Shown here one piece after another: positions 26,923 to 36,837 of a stretch of DNA of 64,000 bases (within the stretch, counting starts at the first letter, position 1; the number at the start of each line of letters is the position of its first letter). The translations under genes were made by a program, and so were the position numbers. The notes under the pieces were generated by a model that ran no database searches, was not told the origin of the DNA, and saw nothing but the letters and a program-made list of their open reading frames with translations. Location of the stretch: NCBI RefSeq assembly GCF_014639235.1, contig NZ_BMFU01000002.1:886361-950360 (forward strand), read 5' to 3'. The DNA is from Paenibacillus silvae (GTDB taxonomy: Bacteria; Bacillota; Bacilli; Paenibacillales; Paenibacillaceae).

Positions 26923-28692
26923 CTACCCCGCCTTCACTGGCATTTGTTCTCCCTGCCACAACAGCTGCATCTCTTCACTGCTCTCAAGCAGCTCATCCAG
27001 CGTTCCTTCGGCTTCGATTCGTCCATCCTTCATGACGATAATATGATCCGCTTTGCTTAACGCTGCTTTACGATGAGATACTGCAATACAAGTGACGTCC
27101 TTCTCCTGAAACAATCCATCCCACACCTGCTGCTCCGTTTCGACATCAAGTGCACTGGACAGATCATCGAAGATAAACAAATCTGCCTCCGTCATTAACA
27201 TTCGTGCAGTAGCTGACCGCTGAATCTGCCCGCCTGATAACATCACACCTCTTGGTCCAACCGGGGTCTCCAATCCCTGATCCAGCTGCTGAATGTCTTG
27301 ATCCAGAACCGAGAGACGAATCGCCTTATCCAGCGCCTGCTCTGTATTCCCCTGCTTGCCCTGCACAATATTTTCCCGTAATGAATCACTGAAAAGCCTT
27401 GGAACCTGAGGTGTATATGCGGCTCTTGGCGGCATTAGAAAAGTTGCCGGATCTACCTGCTCTCCATTCCAGACGATCTCGCCGTCTTGCTTGGGCAGTA
27501 GTCCGAGCAAGGTTCGAACAAGCGTTGATTTACCCGATCCGATCCGCCCGGTGATGACCAGGAACTGACCGCGTTTCAGCTTGAAATGAATGTCATGAAT
27601 TCCGTTTGCAGATTGTGCATACCGATAACTTAGATGACTCACTTCAAGCTCACGGAACTTCTCGTTCATGTTTCTGTGTTCACTCAGCAGCTCTGGCGGA
27701 TCTTCATACAGATAGATTTCCCTCTTCTCCATAATCTGATCCTCTTCACCTGGCCGAAATAATGTACGCATACGATCATACGATACCTTTAGCCTTTTAT
27801 GCTGGAATACCATGTACCCGAACAGTGAAATACTAAAGCCAATGTTGACGAGATAACTGGTGAACAATGCAAAATCACCAACCGTGAAGTGACCTGCCTT
27901 CATCTCGGCCGCACACATCAGCAGAATAAGCCCGGTACAGATGCTTAACACATGCTGGTTGAGCGATTTCATCCACTGTTTGAACAGATTGTCTCGCAAG
28001 GCTGCCTGACGACGTTTTTCATTCAGTTCATTGAAACGTTCTGCCACATGGTCTTCGGCCTGACCAAGCTTGAGTGCCTGTACAGCCCCAAATGTTTCCG
28101 CAATAAAACTGGTAATACGCCCCGTAGCTTCCCGGTTCACTTGCGCATACTTCCTTGCACGGCTGCCTGACAGATTATTGAGCAGCGTCACGATCATAAG
28201 CGGCAGTACGGCAACCAGCGTAATCTTCCAGTTGATATTTGCCATGATGATAATGGACACAACTGCAAAAACGAGCCGTCCCCAAAAATCCACCCAGGAT
28301 TCAACATATTCGACCACTTCATCCACATCATCACGAAAACGGCTCATCGCCTCTCCTGGCGAAGCAGGTAAATTCCGTCCTGGCCAGCGCATGATGCCCG
28401 CCAGCATATTGGTTCGCAAAATAGCTTGAATGTGATACATATAGGTTACCCAGGCATAAAACGCGACAAAAAACGTTCCCACCCGGGTTAATCGAAACAG
28501 TGCGATTACAATTAGAGGTACCGCAAGCCACATGTAGTCAGCCCGTCCTGTCACTGTCCGGTCAAAGAACCACTGCATGCAAAGTCCCATCGCAAGCGGT
28601 AGCGAATGAAACACACACCACAGCAAACCATTCATCAAAAATAAATAAGGCTTATAACGAAATAAACGTCCTATAAATCCTGTTACATTCAT
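26923..28692 (-). CDS. ABC exporter half-transporter, degenerate-site subunit
   Basis: 589 aa: six-helix ABC membrane domain (1-310) and ATPase (about 340-585). Walker A GRIGSGKSTLVR and signature LSGGQIQRS are intact, but Walker B ends in FIFDD, so the catalytic Glu is replaced by Asp. In heterodimeric exporters of the TM287/288 or LmrCD type one nucleotide site carries this change. It overlaps its partner at 28689-28692 (ATGA), so translation is coupled. Substrate unknown; drug, peptide or lipid export is possible. Confidence 0.9.
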   Translation of the reverse strand: MNVTGFIGRLFRYKPYLFLMNGLLWCVFHSLPLAMGLCMQWFFDRTVTGRADYMWLAVPLIVIALFRLTRVGTFFVAFYAWVTYMYHIQAILRTNMLAGIMRWPGRNLPASPGEAMSRFRDDVDEVVEYVESWVDFWGRLVFAVVSIIIMANINWKITLVAVLPLMIVTLLNNLSGSRARKYAQVNREATGRITSFIAETFGAVQALKLGQAEDHVAERFNELNEKRRQAALRDNLFKQWMKSLNQHVLSICTGLILLMCAAEMKAGHFTVGDFALFTSYLVNIGFSISLFGYMVFQHKRLKVSYDRMRTLFRPGEEDQIMEKREIYLYEDPPELLSEHRNMNEKFRELEVSHLSYRYAQSANGIHDIHFKLKRGQFLVITGRIGSGKSTLVRTLLGLLPKQDGEIVWNGEQVDPATFLMPPRAAYTPQVPRLFSDSLRENIVQGKQGNTEQALDKAIRLSVLDQDIQQLDQGLETPVGPRGVMLSGGQIQRSATARMLMTEADLFIFDDLSSALDVETEQQVWDGLFQEKDVTCIAVSHRKAALSKADHIIVMKDGRIEAEGTLDELLESSEEMQLLWQGEQMPVKAG

Positions 28693-30434
28693 GCCAGCTC
28701 CTCCTCTCGGCCCGTCACCAGAAGGCGTGCATAATGAGAGGCCGGATCATTGGCCAGCTCCTGTCTTGCTCCGAATTCCAGCAGCTTGCCCTCACCCAGC
28801 ACCATAATCTTATCCACCTTCTCCAGTGTGGCAAGCCGGTGCGCAATAATAATCCCTGTGGATTGCTTCATTAATTCATCAATAGCAGATTGAAGCATAC
28901 TCTCCGTGGCAGCGTCCAGCCGCGAGGACGGCTCATCCAGAATTACCAGACTAGGCTCTGTGAGAAACACACGGGTTAGAGCGAACAGCTGCGCTTCTCC
29001 AGCGGATAAAGAAGCTCCTCCTGCGTTAAGATGCGTATCCAGCCCATCAGGCTGTGCATCAATCCAGTGATGCAGCCCCAACCGTCCTGTTGTTTGTTGA
29101 ATCATTGCATCGGACACATCTGAATTAAACAAGGTCAGATTGTCACGCAGCGTTCCATCAAACAGCTGTACATCCTGTGTTACCATGCCAACTCTGCGAT
29201 AGAGTGCCTGCATGGATAGTTTGGTAATGTCTGTTCCACCGATGCGAATCGTGCCCTGATCCAGATTGTACAGACGCAGCAATACGCGGCTAAGACTTGA
29301 TTTACCACTTCCGGTACGGCCGATGATGCCCAGACGCTCTCCCGGTTTTACTTCAAACGTAATATTTTGAAGCACAGGTTTTTCTGCATTGTAACTGAAA
29401 TGCACTTGATTGAATTCAAGCCCCAATGGACCTTCAGGAAGCTGTTCTTCTGTCCCCTCCTGAATATCGCTCCGCATCGACAACAGCTCTCGGGAACGAA
29501 GCATACCTGACTTTGCCTTCTGAAATTCCTGTACCTGATCGCCAAGCAGCTCGATGGGTTCATTCAGCATCTGACTGTATTGGTAGATCAGAAACAAGGT
29601 GCCCAGGCTGATCATGCCCTGTATGTAATAGTGCACTCCCAGCAGCAGCACCACAGTAACCGATATAATAAACATGATGACCGTTGTATTCCATGGAACT
29701 ACTCGCAGCATCCATGCTTTTCGTCCTTTAAGAAAGACCGTACGCATCGTTCGGTAGAAGCGATTCATCACATAGGGCACATGTCCGTTGGCCTGTACAT
29801 CCTCAATCCCCGCAATGCGCTCCTCAATCAAGCTGAACAAGGAGGCACTGGCGGCACGCTCATTTTTGGAAGACTCCACTCCTAGATTTCGGATAATAAC
29901 CATGAACAGAATGGATAACAGGGTAAATACCGTCATAACGATCGCTATCGGCACATTAATGGAGAACATAAAACCCAGAATGCCTGCAAGCAGTACAAAG
30001 CTTCCGATAACCTGCACAATAAACATCGCGAAGAAATTCGAGATGCTGGTAACGTCACCATCTACACGCTCGATCATCTCGCCAGGTGTTTTTACATTAT
30101 GAAAACGCATATCCAGCCTTAGACAGTGCTTGAGCAAATCTCCACGCATCCGGTTTGTAGCCCGCCAGGCAACATCATTGCCCAAATAACTTACAGCAAT
30201 GGTAATGAGCTGGTTTGTAACAGCAATCAACAGAAAGAGTCCAGCCAACTTGATGAGATCACCCAGAATGCCTCCCCCTGCCGCAGTATCAATAAATCGC
30301 TGTATGATCTGTGGATTGAGCAGTTGAAGCCCTGTTGACGTAAGCAGCATAATCAGCAGCACGGCCAGCTTTCCTTTGACCGGCTTTAAATATTGCAGAA
30401 GCCACGCCATAGAACGTTTCTCCGTTTTGGGCAT
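28689..30434 (-). CDS. ABC exporter half-transporter, catalytic-site subunit
   Basis: 581 aa from the ATG at 30434, which has AGGGG eight bases upstream. Membrane domain 1-310, ATPase about 340-580. Walker A IGRTGSGKSSLSR and Walker B VILDEPSS with the catalytic Glu are present, while the signature reads LSAGEAQ instead of LSGGQ. This is the complement of its downstream partner: the partner supplies the canonical signature and this subunit the catalytic Glu, giving one active and one degenerate ATP site. First gene of a two-gene operon. Substrate cannot be deduced. Confidence 0.9.
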   Translation of the reverse strand: MPKTEKRSMAWLLQYLKPVKGKLAVLLIMLLTSTGLQLLNPQIIQRFIDTAAGGGILGDLIKLAGLFLLIAVTNQLITIAVSYLGNDVAWRATNRMRGDLLKHCLRLDMRFHNVKTPGEMIERVDGDVTSISNFFAMFIVQVIGSFVLLAGILGFMFSINVPIAIVMTVFTLLSILFMVIIRNLGVESSKNERAASASLFSLIEERIAGIEDVQANGHVPYVMNRFYRTMRTVFLKGRKAWMLRVVPWNTTVIMFIISVTVVLLLGVHYYIQGMISLGTLFLIYQYSQMLNEPIELLGDQVQEFQKAKSGMLRSRELLSMRSDIQEGTEEQLPEGPLGLEFNQVHFSYNAEKPVLQNITFEVKPGERLGIIGRTGSGKSSLSRVLLRLYNLDQGTIRIGGTDITKLSMQALYRRVGMVTQDVQLFDGTLRDNLTLFNSDVSDAMIQQTTGRLGLHHWIDAQPDGLDTHLNAGGASLSAGEAQLFALTRVFLTEPSLVILDEPSSRLDAATESMLQSAIDELMKQSTGIIIAHRLATLEKVDKIMVLGEGKLLEFGARQELANDPASHYARLLVTGREEELA

Positions 30435-31013
30435 CGCCCTCACCCCTTAATTTGTTAGGTTCTAAACCTGTACTTTCTTTCGTGCTTTCCCTACGTTTGC
30501 TATGATGAATCATGCAGCAGTTTGCTATAATCCATCATGCCTTCTACGCTTACAAATAGTTTACTCTGAGTGACCATCGTACCCTCTCCCTTTCTTTTCA
30601 TAAAATCAAGTCATTTAACAACCGTATTCGCATATTAAAGCTTCTTTATTCCTGCTCCTTTCCATGTGAAGGGTTTGACGGAATGAAAAAAAGCCATAGA
30701 TGAATGAAGTTCATCTACAGCTTGATATGAATGAAAAGCCAGTCAGAACAGGCATATTCCGACTTCTTCTCTGCATCTCAATATGAATGAGCGTCCAGAC
30801 AGGATTGCAAAAAGCTGGACTGTCCAAACGTGGTCAACACGCTACCTGAATCATGTCACGATGCTTCTGCATATTCAGTTATCGCGATGCGTACCTGTCG
30901 TGGCTGACCAATCATTCGATATCCCACCCGTTTCACATATTTGTTGTTTATTGTATTCGCTCATTCTTTATACGTCAACATAATTATTAACTGAATTGTT
31001 ATTTACTTCATCC
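30435..31013. other. intergenic region, no gene seen
   Basis: 579 bp between the ABC operon start and the MFS stop. It contains the MFS terminator (30690-30722) and a twice-occurring AATATGAATGA-like motif (about 30725 and 30780). No ORF with SD was found. It should contain the ABC operon promoter. Confidence 0.4.
30690..30722 (-). terminator. terminator of MFS gene 31014-32252
   Basis: Stem TAGATGAA/TTCATCTA extended by AGC/GCT, five-base loop, and seven Ts on the minus strand; about 290 bp after the MFS stop, so the assignment is moderate. Confidence 0.55.
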
Positions 31014-32252
31014 TTATGCCCCGATTTGGACAGTCTCGGTCTGCTGTTTTTCTCTCATGACAAGGCGTTTGTGCGCTATAAGTAAAAAAGGAATGCCCAA
31101 TGCCGTACTCAGCGCAATCGGGATAAATACCGATAGTCCATTCGCCGCACCGAACTGGCTTAGCAGCAACCCACCAATGACCGGAGCGGCTACATTCCCG
31201 AAGTTGTTGAATCCGATAGTTCCAAAATAAGTGCCTTTGAATTCAGGCTTCGCTATCCGGTCAATCAGCATATCCATCATCGTAAACAGCAGCACTTCAC
31301 CAACAGTAAACAGAATAACACTCACCATCATCAGTATGATCCCTTGGGCCATACCAAAGAGCAGAAGGCTCGCAGAGACAAGCAGATTACCCAGAATCAG
31401 CGGCACCAGCGGCGGTGCGTTGCGGAATGTGCGCACGAGCGGATACTGAACGACAAGCACGGTAACGGCATTGAGCGAAAGCATATACGAAAACATCAGG
31501 CTTCCATTTTCAAAAATGGGGCTTCTCGCCAAATACTGCGCAAGCGTGGAGCTAAAATGACCGTACCCCAGCACGCAAAAGGTAGTACCGATCAATACGG
31601 GCAGAAATACCCGATCCCGCCCCGTTGTCATGAGCGCTTCGCGCAGACGTGGTGCAGCAACCTCCTGATGTACAGGGAAATTGGCATGATGCAGCCTGAA
31701 CTGCAGAAACAGGACTACACCGTACATGATATACACCAGACCCGAGATCACAAAGGGAAACGTTGATTCCGATGAACCGAGCTGAAATCCGATGAGCGGT
31801 CCGAACACTACCCCCAGATTAATGGCAGCATATCTCAGATTAAACACCAGCAGCTTGTTCTGCGGTGATGTAATATCAGATAAAAGTGCTCTGGACGTTG
31901 GTTCAAACACAGCTCGGCACAGTCCGTTTAACGTATTGGCAACAAAAAATACCCACAGATGTTCTGCTGCCGAGAATATAAAAAATACAGCGGCCCAACT
32001 GAATACCGATACCAGCATCACGATTTTACGGCCGATCCGGTCAGATATATATCCCCCATAGAAGCTGACCAGAACTCCGGCAAGCGAGCTTACGGCCACA
32101 GTGACACCCGTTTGAGTCGGGGTTGCTTCAAGCACACGGGTTAAATAGATGGACAGAAACGGAATACTCATCGACGTGACCAGTCGTCCAAACATCGTTC
32201 CAATAATAATCGTCCAGGCCAGAGGGTGAATTTGCTTTAAATATGACTGCAT
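31014..32252 (-). CDS. MFS transporter (MdtH-like)
   Basis: 412 aa, 12 predicted helices. GTMFGRLVTSMSIPFLSIYLTR, a GGYISDRIGRK loop 2-3 (MFS motif A) and a late FGTIGFNNFGNVAAPVIGG helix are MdtH-type features. Such proteins are drug or sugar efflux pumps. Divergent from an SgrR-type gene, which fits E. coli SgrR next to the sugar exporter SetA, so export of sugar or sugar-phosphate stress products is a possible but unproven role. Confidence 0.82.
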   Translation of the reverse strand: MQSYLKQIHPLAWTIIIGTMFGRLVTSMSIPFLSIYLTRVLEATPTQTGVTVAVSSLAGVLVSFYGGYISDRIGRKIVMLVSVFSWAAVFFIFSAAEHLWVFFVANTLNGLCRAVFEPTSRALLSDITSPQNKLLVFNLRYAAINLGVVFGPLIGFQLGSSESTFPFVISGLVYIMYGVVLFLQFRLHHANFPVHQEVAAPRLREALMTTGRDRVFLPVLIGTTFCVLGYGHFSSTLAQYLARSPIFENGSLMFSYMLSLNAVTVLVVQYPLVRTFRNAPPLVPLILGNLLVSASLLLFGMAQGIILMMVSVILFTVGEVLLFTMMDMLIDRIAKPEFKGTYFGTIGFNNFGNVAAPVIGGLLLSQFGAANGLSVFIPIALSTALGIPFLLIAHKRLVMREKQQTETVQIGA

Positions 32253-32415
32253 CTACATCTCTCCTATCATGCTGCTTTTCTCTATCTCTTTATCTAACGA
32301 CGTTAAAAAGGGATGTATTCTCTCCTCTTCATAGGTATAATTGTATGAATAAAAGGGGGAAGTAAAAGTGTAAACATTTGTTGTCACTTTTCACCTTTAT
32401 GAAGGAGCGGCGTTT

Positions 32416-34185
32416 ATGGATACGATTTACACTCATTTTCTGAGACTAGCTGACGCTGAGCAGCTCGTGCTGAAGCTGAATGAACCTGTCCGCGTTACGA
32501 TTGAAATGCTTTCCGATGTCCTGTGCTGCACACCTCGCAATGTCAAGTTCATTCTGCGCAAGCTGGAGGAGCAGCACTTTATTCACTGGCATCCAGGGCG
32601 TGGACGAGGTCATCATTCCGAATTAACGCTGCTGCGAAGCTTGAACGAGGCCTTGGAGGTTCATTTCACCGAGCTTCTATGCAAGGGCAAGCTAAAGGAA
32701 GCGATTGAGCTGATTGGAAGTGTCAGAATCGATGAAGTCCTGCGGGAAAAACTCATGCTCACACTGCATCAGCAGATGGGCTTCCACAGTCACTTGGAAA
32801 CAGGGTCCGAACAGGATATTCTTCGCATGCTGAGATCACGCCAGCTCGGTGATCTGGACCCTGTTTCTGTGTATACAGCATTTGAGACGTATCTATTAGG
32901 TCAAGTTTGCAGTACGCTGATTACGTATGATGCGGATACAAACACCTTTCTGCCTGCGCTCGCCCATACTTGGGAATGCAGCAGCGACCATCGGGAATGG
33001 GTGTTTTATTTGCGGAAAGGCGTACGTTTCCACGACGGCCGTGTCATGACATCTCAAGATGTTCAGGCTTCCTTGAACCGATTGTTTGAGATAAACTGTT
33101 CTTCATTATGGCTGTATCGTGATATCGAGCGTGCAGAAACAGTTGGAGATTATGCTATTCGCTTTGTACTGAAGCAAACTAATCGCTTTTTCCTGCATTT
33201 GTTCAGCTGTATTCGTATGACTGTGCTCCCGGCTGATTATGATTCCAACAAGACACTGGTGGGCACAGGACCGTTTCAGATTACAGAAATGAGTGAAGAG
33301 GTCATTAAACTGACTGCTTTTGACAGCTACTATGGCATTCGTCCCCATCTGGATCAAGTTCACATCTGGTTTCTTCCAGAGCACGCTTCTTATGACGGTT
33401 ATTACGATCTGCCCGGTGCCGATCATCTGAGTCTATCTCGAAGCAGCCCGGAGCAGCCCCAGTTCATTGACTATCCTGCTCTCGGATGCCAATATATGCT
33501 TTTTAATTTTCATGTGAAGGGCTGTCATCACCATCCTGCCTTTCGGCAAGCGATGCGCATCGTGTATGATTCGGTCACACTGGTGAACGATCTGGGTAAA
33601 AATCGCATTACACCAGCCAGCAGTTTCCTGCCCTGGCGAAGTGCTGCCGAGAACTGGAAAGCCAGAGCTCTGGATGAGGCCAAGGCATTACTGGAGCAAA
33701 GCGGTTATCAAGGTGAACCTTTCCTGTTATCTCACAAAAAGAATAAAGATGCCGATGTGGCGGAGTGGCTCCAGAAGCGTGCACGTCTGATCGGATTGAA
33801 TATTGAGTTTGAACCCTTTGATGATTACCTTGATGTCGTGAAGGCTTCCCACGCCCCTTTAATTCTGAGAGAAGAAATACTTGAGGACGATTGGCAGTAT
33901 GGGATGATCCATTTTTTTAAGAACAATGAAAATTGCTTACATCAATACCTGACTCCAGAGATTCAATCCATTCTGGATGATGTGCTGGCTCCCTTTCCTC
34001 AGCTTCCTCACGATGGGCGTACCGAGCTCCTGGAACGGGCTGAAGCCTTGCTAAGAGAGAATGGCTGGCTTTTAACCGGATGTCATATGAATAAAAAGGC
34101 CGAGCTGCATCAGAGCATCTATGGCATGCAAACGTCCGAATTCGGTTTTCTGGATATCTCCAAGTTATGGATTAAAAATCCGTAA
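32416..34185 (+). CDS. SgrR-family transcriptional regulator
   Basis: 589 aa. Residues 1-110 form the SgrR-type winged helix domain (VTIEMLSDVLCCTPRNVKFILRKLEEQ), residues about 150-585 a type-5 solute-binding domain (SBP_bac_5; DGRVMTSQDVQASLNRLF, VGTGPFQITEM). The family uses an extracellular-peptide/nickel-binding fold inside the cytoplasm as a ligand sensor. SD GGAG eight bases before the ATG. Divergently arranged with an MFS gene 163 bp away, its likely target. Ligand unknown. Confidence 0.87.
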   Translation: MDTIYTHFLRLADAEQLVLKLNEPVRVTIEMLSDVLCCTPRNVKFILRKLEEQHFIHWHPGRGRGHHSELTLLRSLNEALEVHFTELLCKGKLKEAIELIGSVRIDEVLREKLMLTLHQQMGFHSHLETGSEQDILRMLRSRQLGDLDPVSVYTAFETYLLGQVCSTLITYDADTNTFLPALAHTWECSSDHREWVFYLRKGVRFHDGRVMTSQDVQASLNRLFEINCSSLWLYRDIERAETVGDYAIRFVLKQTNRFFLHLFSCIRMTVLPADYDSNKTLVGTGPFQITEMSEEVIKLTAFDSYYGIRPHLDQVHIWFLPEHASYDGYYDLPGADHLSLSRSSPEQPQFIDYPALGCQYMLFNFHVKGCHHHPAFRQAMRIVYDSVTLVNDLGKNRITPASSFLPWRSAAENWKARALDEAKALLEQSGYQGEPFLLSHKKNKDADVAEWLQKRARLIGLNIEFEPFDDYLDVVKASHAPLILREEILEDDWQYGMIHFFKNNENCLHQYLTPEIQSILDDVLAPFPQLPHDGRTELLERAEALLRENGWLLTGCHMNKKAELHQSIYGMQTSEFGFLDISKLWIKNP

Positions 34186-34254
34186 CATTTATCCGCCAGA
34201 TATTCAGTCCCCGGCATCCGAAGGACAGAGAAGAGACTCCAGGTGAAAGACATC

Positions 34255-34292
34255 AAAAACCCTCGCTCCGCTGTAACGGGCGAGGGTTTTTG
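34255..34292. terminator. bidirectional terminator between sgrR-type gene and prenyl synthase
   Basis: AAAACCCTCGCTCCG / CGGGCGAGGGTTTT, 14-bp GC-rich stem, six-base loop, T-run on either strand. Confidence 0.9.
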
Positions 34293-34326
34293 TTTATTTT
34301 TTATAATGTATTTCAATAGGTGGATA

Positions 34327-36759
34327 TTAACGTTCGCGGCCGACAAGATAATCCAGCAGATGTTTGAGAAAAGGAATCGGCTTCGGCATCCGGCGCAAGG
34401 CATCAAATGCGAAGCAGTAGTGTTCCCACATCGCCTTCTGTGCTCCCTGTTCTCCCAGAATCGAAACAAAGGTGGAGTTGTTGTTCCGTTCATCCTGGCC
34501 TGCCGGTTTGCCAAGCACTCGTTGATCCCCTGTATGATCCAGAAGGTCATCCCTGATCTGAAAGGCGATCCCGGCGTGATACGCAAACGTCTTGAGCTCG
34601 GCAATCTCCTCGTCCTTCACTTGAGCCAGAATCGCGGGCATCACCAGAGCCGCCTCAAAGGCAATGCCTGTTTTGTAAAAACAGATTGCATTGAGTTCCT
34701 CCAGCGTGAGTATTTTCCCTCTTGAACCAAGATCCATGGCCTGCCCCATGCACATGTCCTCTGCTTTGACAGCAGAATATTGAATCAGCTTCAGTACAGC
34801 TTGCGCATCAAACTGATGTAACGACGACTGCTCCCGAATAGCTCGCTGGATCAGGAACAGACCCGTCAGCTCCGCAGTCGAGCTGTTATGAAGCTGATGA
34901 AGTGTTGAACGCCCTCTTCTAGTGGAAGCATTGTCCTGAGTGGGCAGATCATCAAATATAAGCGAGGCTGTATGCATGAATTCCATGGATCGTAACAGGG
35001 GCATGATGGACGACTCTGGCAGTCCGTACTGCTCCACACCCATCACCCAGGTCAGAATAGGACGCAGACGTTTACCGTCACCTTGCAAACTATAATTCGC
35101 CGCATCCATAAGCGCAGTCTTCATATCGGGTTCCTCAGCCGATTTGCTGATCTGCAGCTCAACGTTGATTCGTTCACGAACCGTTTGAATGGTATGCTGG
35201 AACGTTTCCTTCTGCTGCTTATGCCTGCTAAGCTGCTGAACCACTTCATCGCGTAACAATTTGTCCAGAAAATCTACATCATCCGCTTTGCGCACCATCT
35301 GCTGCACGATCTGATTGAGTTCCGGCTGTCCTGCTGCAAAAATACCCATAACCTCATCATATTTTGCCTGTCCGAGCCGTTCTCTACTGCGCTTCAGCCC
35401 GTTGATGGCACGATCCAGTATCACCTCGCGAGCCTTGGGACTGGACTCGTAGATATCATGAATCAAGTAGGAGATAACAGCCCAGTACAGTTCATACGGA
35501 TTGATCAGATCAGGACGAAGATCACGATACTTCAAATAATACGTGTACGGGGTCACCGCTCCAGCCTGCAGATCATCAAACATATCGGCAAAATCATCCG
35601 CAAGCTGATTATATATCCCGTAGTGGAAGGTGCGCAGATCAAAGCCTTCATCTTCCGAAGCACTAAGAACGGAACGTACGATGAGCCGGGACGAGGCAGA
35701 TTTAATGATAATTGGAATGTATAACTCCTCATTGGTATAGTGCGCATTAGTTATTTTTTTGCCGCGGTCAATCTCTTGGGAATGAAAGAAAACATAGGAT
35801 TGTTCAAAAAAAGTCTGCTGCATCTCCACACGCTGGTAGCTCCGAATATACTCGAACGCCTCTCGAAGCTCAGCGTGGACATAACGAATCACTTCAAGCT
35901 GAGGTCCCTCCCATTCTTCAAGATCAGGCACAACTCCTGTAAGAAGCGCTTTCTGAATCATGGCGGAGTATTGCTCCTTTTGTTGTGCGTTCAACGCCTG
36001 AGAATCGAGAAGATCATCGACAAAAGGATACGTCAGCCCATAGGAGTATCCCAGCCGAATCGCAGCATCCAATCTCTCGATCCGTTCCTCTCTTGGCGTC
36101 TGCTCGGTCAACTCATCATACACGTGCAGCACAACACCCAAAATAATTTTGATCAGTTTGCGCTGTGCTTGAGCTGCATCCAGCTCCTCTGGAATGTTGG
36201 CCGCCACATGTTTTAATTTGTCCATCACCCAGATGACTGCTTCTTCCACATGTTCACGCTGCCCCCACCGGTACAGCGCCACAGGACTGATATAATCCGG
36301 CTGCTGGTGTTCACTTGCATTTCTCGTAAAATATTTTTGCGTGTCCTGGATCGTACCACGAATATTCTCTTGCGTTTTGGGCGAATCCAGCGCCTGGCCC
36401 AAGTCACGCATATAGATATAGGAGATGCTTCTATCAAGATAATCCTCCAGCTTGCCCGTCCCGTTTAACCAGTGAATGTATTTCTGAATGTCTCTGGAAT
36501 TCGGTTTTCGTTTGCCAGGCAGCCAGTCTAACCAATTCAATCGCTGGATATGCTTCTTCTGCCACTCCTTGAAATCTTCCGCAAGTGTATTCATATGTGC
36601 ATTCTTCAGCAGCCGCTGTGAGAGAGTTGTAAAATAGTGAGATGCTTTCTGCTCCGCAAGCCGATACGCTTCACCAGCAGCAGCATTAACATCCGCTTTT
36701 GCATTCGTACCAGCTTTATCGTCAGTCTCATCCATAAGTAAGTTGTTCATCGGTTGCAT
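34327..36759 (-). CDS. double-domain isoprenyl diphosphate synthase fusion
   Basis: 810 aa, over twice a normal polyprenyl synthetase. The C-terminal third (about 525-805) is a full trans-prenyltransferase: GDGKRLRP, first Asp motif DDLPTQD (about 604), RRGRSTLH, GQAMDL, KTG and second motif FQIRDDLLD (about 738). The usual His before the first motif is Phe. The N-terminal 500 residues have two Asp-rich stretches in similar helical settings, YPFVDDLLD (about 248) and NQLADDFADMFDD (about 388), suggesting further isoprenoid-synthase-like folds. It acts on C5-C20 prenyl diphosphates; chain length and partner domain function are unknown. Single gene with its own terminator. Confidence 0.8.
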   Translation of the reverse strand: MQPMNNLLMDETDDKAGTNAKADVNAAAGEAYRLAEQKASHYFTTLSQRLLKNAHMNTLAEDFKEWQKKHIQRLNWLDWLPGKRKPNSRDIQKYIHWLNGTGKLEDYLDRSISYIYMRDLGQALDSPKTQENIRGTIQDTQKYFTRNASEHQQPDYISPVALYRWGQREHVEEAVIWVMDKLKHVAANIPEELDAAQAQRKLIKIILGVVLHVYDELTEQTPREERIERLDAAIRLGYSYGLTYPFVDDLLDSQALNAQQKEQYSAMIQKALLTGVVPDLEEWEGPQLEVIRYVHAELREAFEYIRSYQRVEMQQTFFEQSYVFFHSQEIDRGKKITNAHYTNEELYIPIIIKSASSRLIVRSVLSASEDEGFDLRTFHYGIYNQLADDFADMFDDLQAGAVTPYTYYLKYRDLRPDLINPYELYWAVISYLIHDIYESSPKAREVILDRAINGLKRSRERLGQAKYDEVMGIFAAGQPELNQIVQQMVRKADDVDFLDKLLRDEVVQQLSRHKQQKETFQHTIQTVRERINVELQISKSAEEPDMKTALMDAANYSLQGDGKRLRPILTWVMGVEQYGLPESSIMPLLRSMEFMHTASLIFDDLPTQDNASTRRGRSTLHQLHNSSTAELTGLFLIQRAIREQSSLHQFDAQAVLKLIQYSAVKAEDMCMGQAMDLGSRGKILTLEELNAICFYKTGIAFEAALVMPAILAQVKDEEIAELKTFAYHAGIAFQIRDDLLDHTGDQRVLGKPAGQDERNNNSTFVSILGEQGAQKAMWEHYCFAFDALRRMPKPIPFLKHLLDYLVGRER

Positions 36760-36837
36760 CCCTCAACTTCAGTTAAAGTTAAACATGGTCCGGTCATGTT
36801 CATATCCTATATACGGGGACACAGCCATTTGGTTACG

